DNA from: Bimastos eiseni | Lineage: Eukaryota; Annelida; Clitellata; Crassiclitellata; Lumbricidae | Length of the DNA: 64,000 nt | NCBI GenBank assembly: GCA_959347315.1 | Contig: OY365809.1 | Span: forward strand, 44,410,693 to 44,474,692 | Reading direction: 5' to 3' | Shown: positions 1 through 12,151 of the stretch, piece after piece | Layout of the letters: the number at the start of each line of letters is the position of its first letter | Position numbering within the stretch: position 1 is the stretch's first letter | Made by a program: the position numbers and the translations under genes | The notes under the pieces: generated by a model | Databases searched by the model: none | Seen by the model: the letters and a program-made list of their open reading frames with translations, nothing else | What the model was told of the DNA's origin: nothing

Positions 1-92
1 AGATATCTAGATACCTGCCTGCCTGACTGCCGATCCATCCATCTATATATCTAAGTCTATCCATCCATCCATCTATCTATCTAAGTCTATGC
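1..92 (+). repeat. Imperfect (CCAT/CTAT)n microsatellite
   Basis: Tandem tetranucleotides of the CCAT and CTAT type with interruptions, starting at the window edge. Confidence 0.7.
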
Positions 93-461
93 AACCATCT
101 CGTGCTGAGAAGGAAGAGAGCATGGTCAATGGTACCCCACTGGTGGCGAATCCACTTCAACTAACCCGTTGCCTCTCACTGTTATATTTGGCCTACATTA
201 AACCTATTATAAACATGTACTTGTACTTTGCTATGACCATTATCAATCAACCGCAGATGTCCTCGCTGATTAAAAAAAACTTACAGTTAATTATGTCAAT
301 TACTGTAATTAACTAATTACGGAGTAGGTCAGCTTCTTTGGCTTCAGGTCTCCATGATTCGTTCGCCGTAACTATCGGGTCATTGTCGTCTGTAAATTAC
401 TTCCGGTTTCTTACAATGTAGCGTTTGATCGTATTGTGATCTAGATATCCTCTTATTTCAG

Positions 462-560
462 TAGTTGGGGTGTTGAAATGCCAATCAAGAGCTCAAGGGT
501 TCAAATCCCTCAGTTAGGGCAAAAACTTAGTGCCAGATTTCTGCTCCACCTGCACCCTTT
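462..560 (+). repeat. tRNA-derived SINE remnant
   Basis: An A-box-like TAGTTGGGGTGTTG is followed about 30 bases later by a perfect B-box T-arm, GGGTTCAAATCCC. The cloverleaf acceptor stem does not pair, so this is a SINE head rather than a tRNA gene. Confidence 0.45.
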
Positions 561-636
561 ATCCAGTTCAGTAATAGTTACTACACTGACCGTACACTGT
601 CGGTGGGAAGATGAGACGTTTATGGAGAGGACTCGC

Positions 637-823
637 CACCCATATATATATACATATATATATACATATATATATACATATATATATACATATATATATA
701 CATATATATATACATATATATATACATATATATATACATATATATATATATACATATATACATATATATATACATATATATATACATATATATATACATA
801 TATATATATATACATATATATAA
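637..823 (+). repeat. 12-bp tandem repeat of the CATATATATATA type
   Basis: About 15 copies of a TA-rich dodecamer with one CA per unit. It generates open frames on both strands (Tyr/Ile runs) which are not genes. Confidence 0.9.
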
Positions 824-889
824 TGTGCAGAGGTTACGAAAATGACGGCGCTAACACTGCGTACTCATGGCTGCCTCGGGGCTTAAGAG

Positions 890-1075
890 TATTGCTCATC
901 TTCTTCTTCTTTTCCTCCTCTTCCTCCTTCACCTCTTCCCTTTTCCTCCATTTCCCTGCCTTTCGCTCCTCTTTGCATCCTCTTTCATGTCCATTCCCTC
1001 CATCTCCTTCTCATCCCTTGCTCTCCTCCTCCACCTGCTCCTCCTCCTCCTTCTAATTCTCTTTCTAAGTCTAAT
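890..1075 (+). repeat. Polypyrimidine CT-rich tract
   Basis: Almost pure C/T on the plus strand (TTCTTCTTCTT, CCTCCTCTTCC). The long open frame across it is a by-product of the composition. Confidence 0.7.
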
Positions 1076-1575
1076 TAGAATTCATGCATGTATGCATAAA
1101 TGTATGTAAATCAACATGTTTGTACTTCATGTGTGTACATTGCATGTGTGCGTACAACTCTACATGTATGTATCTGTCAATGTTAGTATTGTGTATGTTT
1201 GAATGAATTTACGTTATCTGCCTATGTATGATTGAATGCATGCATATATTATGTCTAGTGCTTAATTAACTTTTATGAATGACTTACCTATTCTTACCTG
1301 TTCCAAAGCCTACACATAATTTCCGGGCATCATCAATACAGTGTGTATATATCACATTATATAACCTAGGCTAGTACGACTGAATGAATAGGCCTGTGCT
1401 TGTAATACTGAGTCACTGAGTGACAGGTCATTGCTCAGAAGGCCTCGAGTGGGAGACATACTTAGGAAGACCCTCCCCTCCGACACAGTAAGACTCCCTC
1501 AAAGGAAGACCCCCAAGTCTTACATGTCCGTGACACATCGCCGATTATAGTTGGCCATTTGGGCACGTACGCATG

Positions 1576-1830
1576 TGGGCATAATATTTTATTTGTATAT
1601 AACAAATATATATATATATTGGATAAATAAATAAATTAATGCATATAAAATATTATCAGTGCAAGTATGTATGTAGGTCTGTGTTTGCATGTTTCTATGT
1701 TTGTCTGTAGACCTATATAATGTTTGAGTGCTTATATATGTATGTATGACTGTATGTATGTATGCGTGTAAATATGTTTGTGTATGTATGTATGTGTGTA
1801 TGTATGCATGCGTGCATGCATTTATAGAAC
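1576..1830 (+). repeat. Mixed TA and (GTAT/GCAT)n microsatellites
   Basis: A short TA run near 1,605 is followed by ATGTATGT-type repeats with scattered substitutions. Confidence 0.6.
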
Positions 1831-1835
1831 AAAGC

Positions 1836-2072
1836 ATTGGTAGAATAGAACATGAATAGATTAGAACATGAATAGATTAGAACATGAATAGAATAGAGCA
1901 TTAATAGAATAGAACATGAATAGAATAGAACATGAATAGAATAGAGCATTAATAGAATAGAACATGAATAGAATAGAACATTAATAGAATAGAACATGAA
2001 TAGAATAGAACATGAATAGAATAGAACATGAATAGAATAGAACATGAATAGGATAGAGCATGAGTTAACTAG
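1836..2072 (+). repeat. Minisatellite of GAATAGAACAT-type units
   Basis: About 15 imperfect copies of a unit of roughly 15 bases (AATAGAATAGAACATG with GAGCATT variants). The variants alternate, suggesting expansion of a higher-order unit. The minus-strand frame MFYSIHVLFYSC is a product of the repeat. Confidence 0.85.
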
Positions 2073-2393
2073 AATGTCAATAGAGAATAGTATTATAAAT
2101 AGAGTCAAACTTTAAAGAATCGGTTAGGTCATATCTGCTGCCACAATTACCGCTTAGCGTAGGCCATTATACACATCAGAGTATGGTCATCATAATAACC
2201 TATGTAAATTATTTTCAGACTTATCTGTCAATCAATCGAACACGTACCCGCCTCTTTCAATCCATCAAGCAGCCAATGCCAGAAGAAGACCTGGCTGTGG
2301 TTCCTCTACAGCCCTCAACTATAGCACGGCTCTGGGTCGCGACCTCCTAATAGTACAACGAACGAAGACTTACATCCTGTTCTCGTATGCATG

Positions 2394-2412
2394 ACGTCAT
2401 CAGTCGACGTCA
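2394..2412 (+). promoter_or_regulatory. Pair of CRE-like sites
   Basis: A perfect palindromic TGACGTCA is followed within 11 bases by a second GACGTCA. The sequence around it (about 2,260-2,480) is more GC-rich than the flanks. No gene start is evident next to it, so a regulatory role is only possible. Confidence 0.2.
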
Positions 2413-3181
2413 TTTCCTGTCAACGCGACCCCCAAGCGGACATTCCTGAGGGCACCGCGAGTTACATCGCCACATAACAAGTTTAGTCTCAACTACTGGT
2501 AGGACACATGCACACTGACGACGCTATTATTCTTATCGTTACCATTGGACACATACAGACAGACAAATGGACACACTCAATGACAAACACACAAACGGAC
2601 AGAGAGGAACACGCAAGAGGCAAACAAGGCTGACAGGTCGTGATGTATAGGGATCACGTGCAAATACTTGAGTGTACGACCATAGTCCGTGTTTAAGCTG
2701 TTTATAGGCCTTTAATATTATGCACAACGGGACTATAATTATGTACACTCTGAACCTAGGCTTAGGCTTTCCTGAGGCCTAAAAATTAGCATTGTGCTGT
2801 TCCGTGGTGAAAACGGCGCACAGTGCTTATGCCTAATAGAGACAGTAGCCGTTGCAGAAAGGGCTTGAGGACCTGGCTGTCACCTTACATTTGCTGCTGA
2901 AATGCTGCTCCCCAACTAAACAATTGGGTTCTCCTGCTGATCCCCAAGTGATCAACCTGGGCATCATCTTAAGGGCTAATGCTCCCCCAATGAGCTATTG
3001 GGTTCTCCTGGTGTTCCACCCTCCACCAAACGTGCGGGAACCCTGGACTGTCTGAATTCACCCCACCAAGATTCATTATAATCTAATAATCTAATAAAAA
3101 TCATTTGAGACTAAATTATGGGGAACGTAGGGTGCTCGACAGAGTAGTGGATAGCGTCAAATTCATGGGACTCACAATTCA

Positions 3182-3252
3182 CCATTCTTCTTTGCATTCT
3201 TCTTTGCATTCTTCTTTGCATTCTTCTTTGCATTCTTCTTTGCATTCTTAAT
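3182..3252 (+). repeat. 12-bp tandem repeat CATTCTTCTTTG
   Basis: Five to six near-perfect copies, followed by a degenerate C/T-rich tract to about 3,390. Confidence 0.85.
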
Positions 3253-4431
3253 CGTTCTATTCTTCTTCTTTGCATTTTTACTCATATTCTTCTTCTTTTT
3301 CTTTTTCCTCTCCTTCCTCTCCTACTCCTCTTCTTTTTATTCTCAATCCTCTTTGCATTATTTGTTCTTCCTCCAATTCTTCTTAATATTTCCGATCTGC
3401 TCTTAAAGTGATAAACTATACAACCGATTGTCAATCAAAGTTGCATTCATAAATATTCATAAGTGTTTTAATGAGGTCATATTCTAATGATAACAGTCAG
3501 ATGACTCTGATTAGGCCTATTGTATATTTTATTACTTGCATCTATCACGGTAACCTTTAAACTGCTAGGGGTCGTTGTTAGGTCGTAAAATTCATTTGAC
3601 CTCTTCCGACCCGACCTCGTTGCATAAACTTAGTTTGGACCAGGGTGGGAAACCAAGATTTATATAAACCAATTTTTATATGTAACTAGCGACGATTGAC
3701 ATTCCTAAGTAGTAGCAAATTCAAATTAGTTAATTTTAGCAAGTGAAAATACACAGACTCCTTCAAAAAATAATTCTAGCTGAGTATAAGCAACCTGTAG
3801 TAATTTAAATGATAGAACATGCTTTAGTTGACCAAACACAGGCCATGATTTCTTAAATGGATGTAATTCCAGGTTAGGCAAACGACGAATGACGGTTAGG
3901 ATGTTTTTTTCAAAACCGAGATCTACGTGGGTCTTAATGCAAATGACCTGGCGTCGATACGATCAAAGACTCCATGATAAGCTTCAACTTGTCTGTAGTT
4001 GGGTGTAGGGGGTGTATCCGAACTTATATTAAACAGGCGTTCATAAAAAGATGTTGTAAACTAATCATGACTTTTGTATTAGACGATAACGTATTTAGAC
4101 TCGGATAATATCCCGCTGCCAACAACTTGCTGACATAAATACTTAACCTTTGACGAGTAACGTCTTATAATTTCATAATATTTGAGGTTTTTAAACAAGA
4201 TGCCATGATCCACCGTTTCAAAACTTCGCGACTGTTCACACTCTGACAGTGCCAGTTTCAAGCTTCGATAAACGAGGAGGGCGAAGCTTATAATCTACTA
4301 ATGATCTTTGTCATCAGCTTATCACACTGTGTCGTTAAATTGAAACAACTGCCACTATCATCGTATCCAATGCTTTTGATAAGTCTATAACGATTCTAGG
4401 CTTGTATACATATGATACATATGCACGACTT

Positions 4432-5832
4432 GGAACTTCGAGACCAAGACGAGACCGATACAGTGAGGTATCGAGACCGAGACCGAGATCAAGACAGTGA
4501 GGTATACCAAGAGTCAAAGACGGAAAATGAGATCGAGACTGTGAGACTAGGTCCAAGACAGTACAAGACAGTTAAAGACAAGTGATTTTAAACAAAAGGC
4601 TGTAAAATATTCATTGTATAAGTTTTCGGGAATAAGGTTCATTTATAATTTCAATTTGATTTTAAACGTACCAATTAGCGAGAACAATTTTTCTTTCTTC
4701 TGCTGCTTTAACCTTTTCTGTACCTTTTCGTCCACCTGTTTTCTGAATAGTACATTGTTGTATGCAAGACATAAAACTTCAAGACCAAGACGAGACCGAG
4801 ACAGTGAGGTGCCGAGACCGAGACCGAGACAGTATGTTCAAGACAGTACGAGACAGTACGAGAGGGTAAAAGACAAGTGATCCTATATAAAATGCTGTAA
4901 AAAGCTAATGTATCAGTTTTCGGGAATAATTTTTATTTGTAATTTCAATTTGAAACTTATAATGTATATAGCACAAATTCCTGAGAACTGTTTTTATATT
5001 ACCACACAAGATTTTAAGACAGTTCACGCGAAACTTATCGAGATCGCTTGATCGAGACAGAACAAGACATTCATTTCAAGACAGTTTCTAAAAATTCGAG
5101 ACACTACCTCGAGACCGAGACCGAGAGAGCAGGCTTCCGAGACCGAGACCGAGAAACTAAAAAAACTGTCTCGAGACGTCTCGAGGCCGAGACACTGTCT
5201 CGAGACCATACAACTCTGGAATAGTATAAAGAAAGCCTTTTTAAACACGCCTGAAATCTTCTAGACGATTTTAAACAAGCAAATTTCATACCAAATATCA
5301 AACGAAATAATATATTTGTGACAAATTCTCAGGCCTATTCGCCCTGAGAAACTCGAAGTTGTACCGATCGTTTCGGTCATGTTGGCTTTTTTAGAAAGCC
5401 AACATGACACTAACGAGTTTACACTAACGAGTAAAAAAGCTAAACAAGCGGCAAGTCATTGCCATTGTTTGTCAAAACTTCAAATTGCGTAAACGCAGCT
5501 TCACAATTTCAGGTTCTCTCTCAGACACCATTGCACTTTGAGATAATCAAAAATGATTTCAGTGTTATGTGGCTGACGCGTTAACCAGAATGGCCGTTTT
5601 TCAAATCATCCAGTTTTAGTTTATAGCGCAAGATTTTAAGACAGCTGACGCGAGACTTATCGAGACCGCTTGTTCGAGACAGAATAAGACATTCACTTCA
5701 AGACAGTTTCTAAAAATTCGAGACACTACCTCGAGACCGAGACCGAGATCAAGACAACAGGTGACCGAGACCGAGACACTAACAAAAACTATCTCGAGAC
5801 GACTCGAGACCGAGACATTGTCTCGAGACCAT
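4432..5832 (+). repeat. Duplicated blocks rich in GAGACC
   Basis: Two duplicated arrangements are visible. A block at about 4,435-4,660 recurs at about 4,780-4,960, ending in GTTTTCGGGAATAA and a T-rich stretch. A block at 4,997-5,215 recurs at 5,629-5,832, sharing AAGATTTTAAGACAG, TTCTAAAAATTCGAGACAC and the GAGACC run. Short GAGACCGAGACC repeats join them. No coding frame is shared between copies. Confidence 0.75.
5377..5408. repeat. Short perfect hairpin
   Basis: GTCATGTTGGCTTT and its reverse complement lie four bases apart (arms of 14 bases), forming a strong stem-loop. Confidence 0.7.
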
Positions 5833-7351
5833 GCAACTCCAACAGGGAATTCGTTAGGCCTATTGTCAATTGCTGCTGAGATTTGATCTTTGTGAGTTCA
5901 CAAGTGACATCACAGTCGATCTGATCTGAACCCGTTTGGCATGGGACGATCTTTGAGTAGATTGCGGCGCAAAGGGGTGACTATCCCATTGCTATGTGCC
6001 AACGCTGTCAGGCGTAACTTTGGGGAGGGGGTTAAGGCACGAAGGGTACTCGTGCCCCACTTCTGGACTAGAGATATAACACTCTTCACGTTTCATACTC
6101 CAGATAAGAAAAACTTAGTAGACTTTTATACCCTCTTAGTTCCAGCCATTGAGTAGAAAATGCTAATCGCCTGCCTACTTCTAACGGTGTTTCTTCAACT
6201 GTTGCTGTTGCTGTCAATTTGTGTGCCTGCTGATATGGAGGTAGTTAGACAGACAGTCAGGTAGACAGGCAGACAGACGGACAAGCACGCAGGCAGGCAA
6301 AAGCCGACAAACATTCATCCCATAGTGAGTAGCTGTAGGCATAACAGTAGATTTCTATGCCCTTTGAATTCCATTCTTCGAGCTGAAAATTTATATTAAT
6401 GTTGAATAAATAGTTGTTAAGCTCGTGTATTAGACGGTGAAGAATGGAAGCCTACTCCCCACTTTTCTACACATTTTAGACGAAACTCTGTTCTGGCCTT
6501 CAGAACTAAACAAAAAACGTGTCCTTATCTGAACCTACCCTCGAATAGATTTAGAATAGAATATAGAATGACTGTCTGATTTGAATAGTCGCCTGGGATG
6601 CATAGCCTATTGTAAGAATATGGCAAGAGTATGAATTGAATGGATAATGTCTAGAATAGCTGACAACGATCTTGCTTTAAATAGCAGCGATTGAATGATC
6701 GACTATGTGGCATCATGAAATGGCGCTACAGAAGTTCATATGAGCAGGAGTATGAGCAGAAGCAGAAGGACAAGAACGAAATGTGTGAGGATAAGGAATC
6801 TGTTGGCCTATTAGAGGAATGGTTAACGTACTCGTCAAATATCCGTGTACATGTTCACCTCCTAAACGTAGATGTCACCCCAACTTAAAGTTTGCTTCTA
6901 TTTGAAAATATGATGTTTTAAACCTTGAAGTATTTTTCCCATTTTGCTGACATATTTATTCGTCAACTTTCCTTCATAACTAAGAGTTAACGAATCAGCT
7001 TGTTATGTAAAGAAGATATTATCGCCCAAAAACCAGTGACACACCGACAGGAAGAAACACAGGGACTTGCCGAGTATTTTGCATATTGGTCCTTGGTTTG
7101 AGGACAAGGAGGAGGACTAAGAGGACGAGAAGGACGAAGAAAATTGCGTCGGTGGCTGTGCACTATAACTGTTGTTGTAGGCCAACTACATTCTTTGGTA
7201 GGCCCACTTGACAGTTTACATCACATAGGCTAGCTCAGAGTATATCTATAGAGTATATAGCTCTAAGTATATCTTTAATGGGCGCTATATAAGTGTTCGA
7301 CTACATTACATTTCATATTCGATTACATTATTAATTAACCATAGGATTTAC

Positions 7352-7510
7352 CTCTTCCCCGAATCTTCGGTTCACTGTTGTCTTCGTCCTTCAAATCTTG
7401 ATCGTTATATGCTGCAGGGTTCTCGCCGACAATGTATATATAGTCCTTCTGCAGTAGATCTAGTGTGTACCATGTGTGCTTATTATAAAGACTCCCATTT
7501 TTGTACAGAG
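7352..7510 (-). CDS. Isolated open segment ending in a splice donor
   Basis: On the minus strand about 52 codons stay open and end ...KIRGRG at GAG|GTAAAT, a good donor. The translation includes LYKNGSLYNKHTWYTLDLLQ and then a Glu/Asp/Asn-rich stretch. No partner exon, start or stop was found nearby, and the family is not recognised. It could be one exon of a gene whose other parts are missed, a relic inside a transposon (inverted repeats begin at 7563), or chance. Confidence 0.22.
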
Positions 7511-7867
7511 AGCTTCAAGTGCATCGTAACAAAGAGACTGCTTGCATAACTGATCCACGCATTTTAAGACAGCTTCGAATTGTCTGCAAATAAAAAGAGT
7601 CGTGGTGCGGCTTCCCCCAGTGCCCTTAATTCGGTAAAAACTTTCCACATGATAATGTACGTATCCCTCCTCCTGCGACGACGCTTATTTTTGGGCCTCA
7701 GCTCAGACTCCGTCCAAGGCTATACTCCTATTGAGGGTCCGATATTTGTGAAAGAAGAAGCAGAGGTCTGTAAATGAGAATTTCTTGGAATCTGAAGTAT
7801 TCTGCACTATACCAACGCCCTTGTGACATAAGCTGGGGGTTCGACCTCATGAACCCTACCCAGAATT

Positions 7868-7975
7868 CATTCATTCAGAGCATTTATATAGCGCCCTTCA
7901 AGAACCTACTAAGGAGCGCTACACGACGCCCGCTTCAGGAGCTGCTCTCCCCCTCCGACCACTCTGGCACCTGGA
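7868..7975 (-). mobile_element. LINE-tail/SINE fragment (ATTTATATAGCGCCC family)
   Basis: Shares CATTTATATAGCGCCCTTCAAG and the CTACTNAGGAGCGCT block with copies near 13,288, 20,727 and 48,805. The complement has the GGCGCTATATAAAT form typical of L2/CR1-type LINE 3' ends. Similar plus-orientation tails occur near 7,279, 8,710, 9,780, 11,131, 21,050, 37,015, 57,060 and 60,578. Confidence 0.5.
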
Positions 7976-7980
7976 TCTAA

Positions 7981-8080
7981 ACATTCTCTGAACAACCCTT
8001 TGGGCAACCCCTCTGATTTATCGTTCCGCTCATGAATAGGCTAGTGCCCTTCGCTTGGTTTTCGAGTGGCGCTTTAGAAG
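7981..8080 (+). repeat. Dispersed repeat paired with a copy at about 55,500-55,605
   Basis: Shares ATGAATAGGCTNGTGCCC and TTCGAGTGGCGCTTTAGAAG with the later copy; the match runs over about 90 bases. Confidence 0.6.
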
Positions 8081-8799
8081 TTTGGATGACGATGACGCTG
8101 ATGTATGTAGGTTGGGACACTTCAGAAAAAATCAATATACATCTGGCGTCATCTATTACGTTGTGATATTTACCAAATGGCGATAATAAACTGATGTACG
8201 ACAAGGTAGGCGTATACTCGTTAAAATCTACCTGAGATCTTTGAAGGCCTATAGGCCTATTTATGAGGCCGCAGCCGTGTAGGCCTACTTCTGGGCAAAA
8301 TAGGGAGCGTGATGAATGAAACTGGCAGACTGTTTGATTCATGATTGGCCCATTTGACCTATTTAATTAATATTGTTTTTTGGCTCATGCCAAAGGCTAA
8401 GTGAATCGTGTCTAACGTACACACGCTGACGACGCCAGTTTATTTAAATAGAAGCAGTGTCCGATTTGCAGGAAGCGGTCAGAGCACCTTAGAGATGGAA
8501 TGAGTAAAAGGACTCTAAGTTAATTATGAAGCAAGAGTAGTACGTAGTCAATGTACTGAATGTAGACGGTGTATGAATATACTCTATATGAGCTCTCTTC
8601 AATGGGGGAAGTCGCACCACCTCTTTTTATTTTTGCAAACATTTCGAAGCTGTCTTAAACTATAGGCTATTAATTAAATAGTTCGCTTCTGAACGGTTTA
8701 TTCTACTAGAGGCGCTTTATAAATGCTCAAATACAATACAATAAAATGAGTTCTCTGGGGGCGCAAATCGAACCAAAATCTGGAGAATAAAAAATCGCC

Positions 8800-8870
8800 G
8801 TGTACAGGGTTTAAACTCTCGATCTCTCGATATGACAATCCGGAATGCTAACCGGAATGAAACAACAATA
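8800..8870 (-). repeat. tRNA-derived SINE fragment
   Basis: On the minus strand an A-box-like GGTTAGCATTCCGG is followed by GAGAGTTTAAACCC, a decayed B box. It is not a functional tRNA. Confidence 0.35.
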
Positions 8871-9540
8871 AGATTGCCAATCAATTTGCAATAAACAAAT
8901 CAGAGTTTAATTTAATAACCGGAATAATTATCAATATTATTGTACAATTGAATAATAGGCCTAATTGTCAATATACAAGAACGAATAAAAACTACTCTAA
9001 TAAATAAAAACTTGGGTCCATAAATGCATAAAATGTTTACTTTAAAATCCGCAGACGATTAATATTTATTTTCATGCTGAAATAATAAACATGGGCTACA
9101 AAACAATCAAACGCTTAGTAGAAAACGGTTAAAGTCCTATAATTCTATACAAACATCGATCATCATCCTCAGAAAAATGTCTACCAGCAAAGATGTGCAC
9201 TTCTATACTAAGTTTAAATCAGAAAACGTTTGCTAAAATAAGAGCAAAGAACTACGACACTTCCAAGTTTCTTGAACATTGATTACAAATAAAGTTAAAA
9301 TCCTACAATTCAATATAAACATCGTTATCTTCCACAGAATCTTCAAATCGAATGGTCAGAGATAATAAAGGACGGAGACAACTGACAACAGTCGGAAGAA
9401 CAGAAACTGTTGAACTTATGCATTCCGCAAGAACCAGGATTAGGCCTACTCGTTCTGGCAATCAGCAGTTTATGCTAATCCCTGAAAAGCAAGCAAAGCA
9501 AGTTTCTGCAATTTGCAAGCGTCAAATACAGCGCTGTATA

Positions 9541-9772
9541 ATGATTATATGATGATGATGAGGCTGATGAGTTCTCTGCCAGAAGGCCAGGTCCGTTTGG
9601 CATCACGCCACGTATGAGGCGTATCACGTATGAGGTAAGTGAGATGGCTTCCCGTTTCCTTCATCACAGACAATTCTGGGTGAGCAACTTGCCCAAGGTC
9701 GCAACGCAGTGACTCGAGGTGGGTTCGATCCCCTGAACGCAAGGCACCGAACATCCCACTACGCCAGCGAGC
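9541..9772 (-). mobile_element. tRNA-derived SINE, copy 1 of a three-member family
   Basis: On the minus strand: A-box-like TGGCGTAGTGGGATG, B box GGGGATCGAACCC, a core CCTTGGGCAAGTTGCTCACC, and a 3' tail of (ATC)n simple repeat. The same order recurs at 38,322-38,575 and 38,797-39,013, all in minus orientation. Confidence 0.7.
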
Positions 9773-10622
9773 CCCACATAGCGCTCTATATAAATGCGAA
9801 ACACAGTTACATTATTATAAGAGCCCACAACTATGGGCAGACCAGAATCTGAAAAAGAGGGGCCCACCAATCAGGGTCTGGTAAAACCCGAACCAATCCC
9901 ATGGGGTTCACGGGAGTTACTTGAGGGAAGCCAGAAAATAATATGAAATTGTACCACCAGAGAAATGTAAAACGTTCAGAAGATAAAAGCTTTTAGGAAC
10001 AACATTTTCATTGCAACACATGTAAATAGCACTTCGTTTCAGCTGCACGTGCAAAGACTACAGATGTAGGCCTAGTCATCGCGATAGTGTCTCCTCCCGC
10101 ACAAATTCTGCTACCATGGAAAATCTCCTACTCAAGAGTAAGAAAATCTCCCGTCAAACAACAAAAGCTTGTGCAAAAAAGTAATTCAGAGCTCGGTGCA
10201 CAATCTTATATAAAAATGAAAAATATGGTATAAGCATCAACTCCATAACATGCACTCAAGAAAATAATTATTCAATCGTATTTTAAAATATTTTTAAATA
10301 TATGGATCGTACTATTAAGACGACTTTCTCGAGCAGCAAAGTTCAAGACAGTAAATCAACTAAAAAAAATTAATAAACTCGAGACAACTCAAGAGAACCT
10401 TTGAGCGTGGGATAGAGATCGCGTTCAGCTGACACAGCGTCGTCCAATTTCTATTTGCAAGATGGTTTCACGCTAGCTCTCACTCAGCAGGGTCTGTTTA
10501 AGAATCCTCGGCAAAAACTGGCTTCATGTCCAGGCACTTCAGAAAATTAAATGCTCTGGACGAGGTCTACGGGCGCTATAATGTGTACATCTACATGATA
10601 CAATTGAATCTCACTACGGTAC

Positions 10623-11140
10623 ATGGACTTTTACAAGCCAGCCGAAAGAGTCTTTCTCCTTTTGGTTCTCACCCCTTCTAGACAGATTCGTACGCACTTG
10701 CCATTCATCACGTTTTCCCGCTCTTGCCCTCAACTTGCAACCCTTTTGCATCATCCAGCCCAATCATTCTCGGACTTCCTTCTGTCTGTTCTCTCTCCAT
10801 TCTTCCCTCAAAAGTAGTCCTTAAGAGGGAGTCTTCCCTCAAAACGTGGCCCAACTATTTTCGCTATCGGCTTCTAATTGTTCCCATCACAGATCTTTTC
10901 ACTAAAACATCGTATTGTTTCATACTTCCATTAATAATCGTTGGTGCAAAAGAGCCTCACAGCGCCGGGCGATCGCTGTGGCTGGCCCTTTGACCTGGAA
11001 TGGGCTCCCAACGACTCTTCGTCGGACATAAATAGCTCCCTCTACCCTGTCCTTCTCTGGTCTTAAGACTGTGTTGTACGACTGAGGTTAATGGGCCTCG
11101 AGCGCTCCTGAGTAGATGGTCTTGAACGGGCGCTACATAA
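10623..11140 (+). pseudogene. Decayed 3' part of a non-LTR retrotransposon
   Basis: Frames shift repeatedly. Around 10,950-11,010 the translation reads SAGDRCGWPLTWNGLP, the AxxxWNSLP signature of the C-terminal part of L2/CR1-type reverse transcriptase ORFs. It is followed by the LINE-type GGGCGCTACATAAAAT tail and (AAT)n repeats. Confidence 0.5.
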
Positions 11141-11473
11141 AATTACAGTAATAATAATATTAATAATAACACAATCTAAATAATAATAATAATACAAATA
11201 GTAATAATACGAATAATAATAATTCCTGTCTACAAAGCAACCATTGCTTGCTTCAAAAAAGATTGAATTTGGCGATATCTCAATGAAAAAAGCAGGAAAT
11301 ACCACAAGCCAACTATCAGCAGCAAAGCATTTCTGAACAACTTCCACATAATCTCCACTGAAAGATAACACCATGCTAAAAATATCACCATACTAAAAGA
11401 TAGCACAACACTAAACAGTATAGAAACAAGCTGAAAGTTATCAATGCAATAAGCTTACATCAAGTAAAAAAAT

Positions 11474-11720
11474 TTGCCAGCAAGTCTTTTACCATTTTAT
11501 GCTCAGTCGAGACCCACAACGCCACAACTCTCTAAAATGCTATGGAATGACCTTCCTGTGATTACTCGTGCAGAAATCTATTCTGGTAGCACTACAGCCT
11601 CTGCTCGTTCTCTTAAGACTTCATTTTTCAAAAAGTTCAGCAATTCTTACAACCTTGTAGTTAGGCCAACGTGTGTGCGAAAGCCCACCAGTGTCGCATC
11701 TCCCAATAAAAAAAACAAAA
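11474..11720 (+). pseudogene. Fragment of a LINE ORF2 C-terminus
   Basis: Includes KMLWNDLPVITR and SLKTSFFKKF, which match the end of L2/CR1-type ORF2 proteins. A short neighbour at about 11,770-11,835 repeats the CAATTCTTACAACCTTGTAG stretch. Confidence 0.5.
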
Positions 11721-12151
11721 CCTGAGCAAAATCGAGTGGCTTCCAGCAATGGTTAAAACACGACTGGGAGTTCAGCAATTCTTACAACCTTGTAGTTAGG
11801 CCTAACGTGTGCGCGAAAGCCCGCCAGCATCAACCCTCCCCATCTGCCCACCATTTAATCAACCATTTTTCTTCACGATGCTAAAATTGGCATAACTTCT
11901 CCGAGGTGCCTTGCATGGCTGCCGACAATTAAATTCAACTCCTGTAATAACTTGTCATCATTCGTTCATACTGTACTTACAATCATACTGCGCTTACATC
12001 ATTTGAAATTGAAAGAAAATTATTATTATTATTCACATTCGATACTTATTCACTTATCTATAATGTAGGGAACGTAAAAACCTACGTTACACTTTAAAAG
12101 TTCTACATCCAATGACGTTACATAAACGACTTAATGTCGCACACCGATGGT

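Larger units (their letters stand above)
7563..8658. mobile_element. Putative 1.1-kb element with inverted termini
   Basis: Termini 7563-7620 and 8602-8658 are inverted copies of each other, about 85% identical by eye, starting TTTAAGACAGCTTCGAA and ending in a CTTCCCCC block. No transposase frame is seen, and no clear target duplication is visible. The interior contains fragments of other repeats, including a LINE-tail fragment at about 7,868-7,975. Confidence 0.5.
2100..12151. other. Left-hand spacer
   Basis: Apart from the repeats and the single candidate exon listed, no gene is supported on either strand. Composition is AT-rich. The open frames are under about 120 codons and unlike known families. 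Confidence 0.5.

Noticed and set aside
462..530. Possible tRNA gene with a perfect B box
   Set aside because: No matching acceptor or anticodon stem, and the A box is weak; best read as a SINE head.
478..1056. 192-codon open frame with Tyr/Ile and Ser/Pro runs
   Set aside because: It is produced by the 12-bp TA repeat and the C/T-rich tract; the opposite strand is open for the same reason.
1713..2108. 131-codon minus-strand frame with FYSIHVLFYSC repeats
   Set aside because: It is a direct translation of the GAATAGAACAT minisatellite, with no domain or splice signal.
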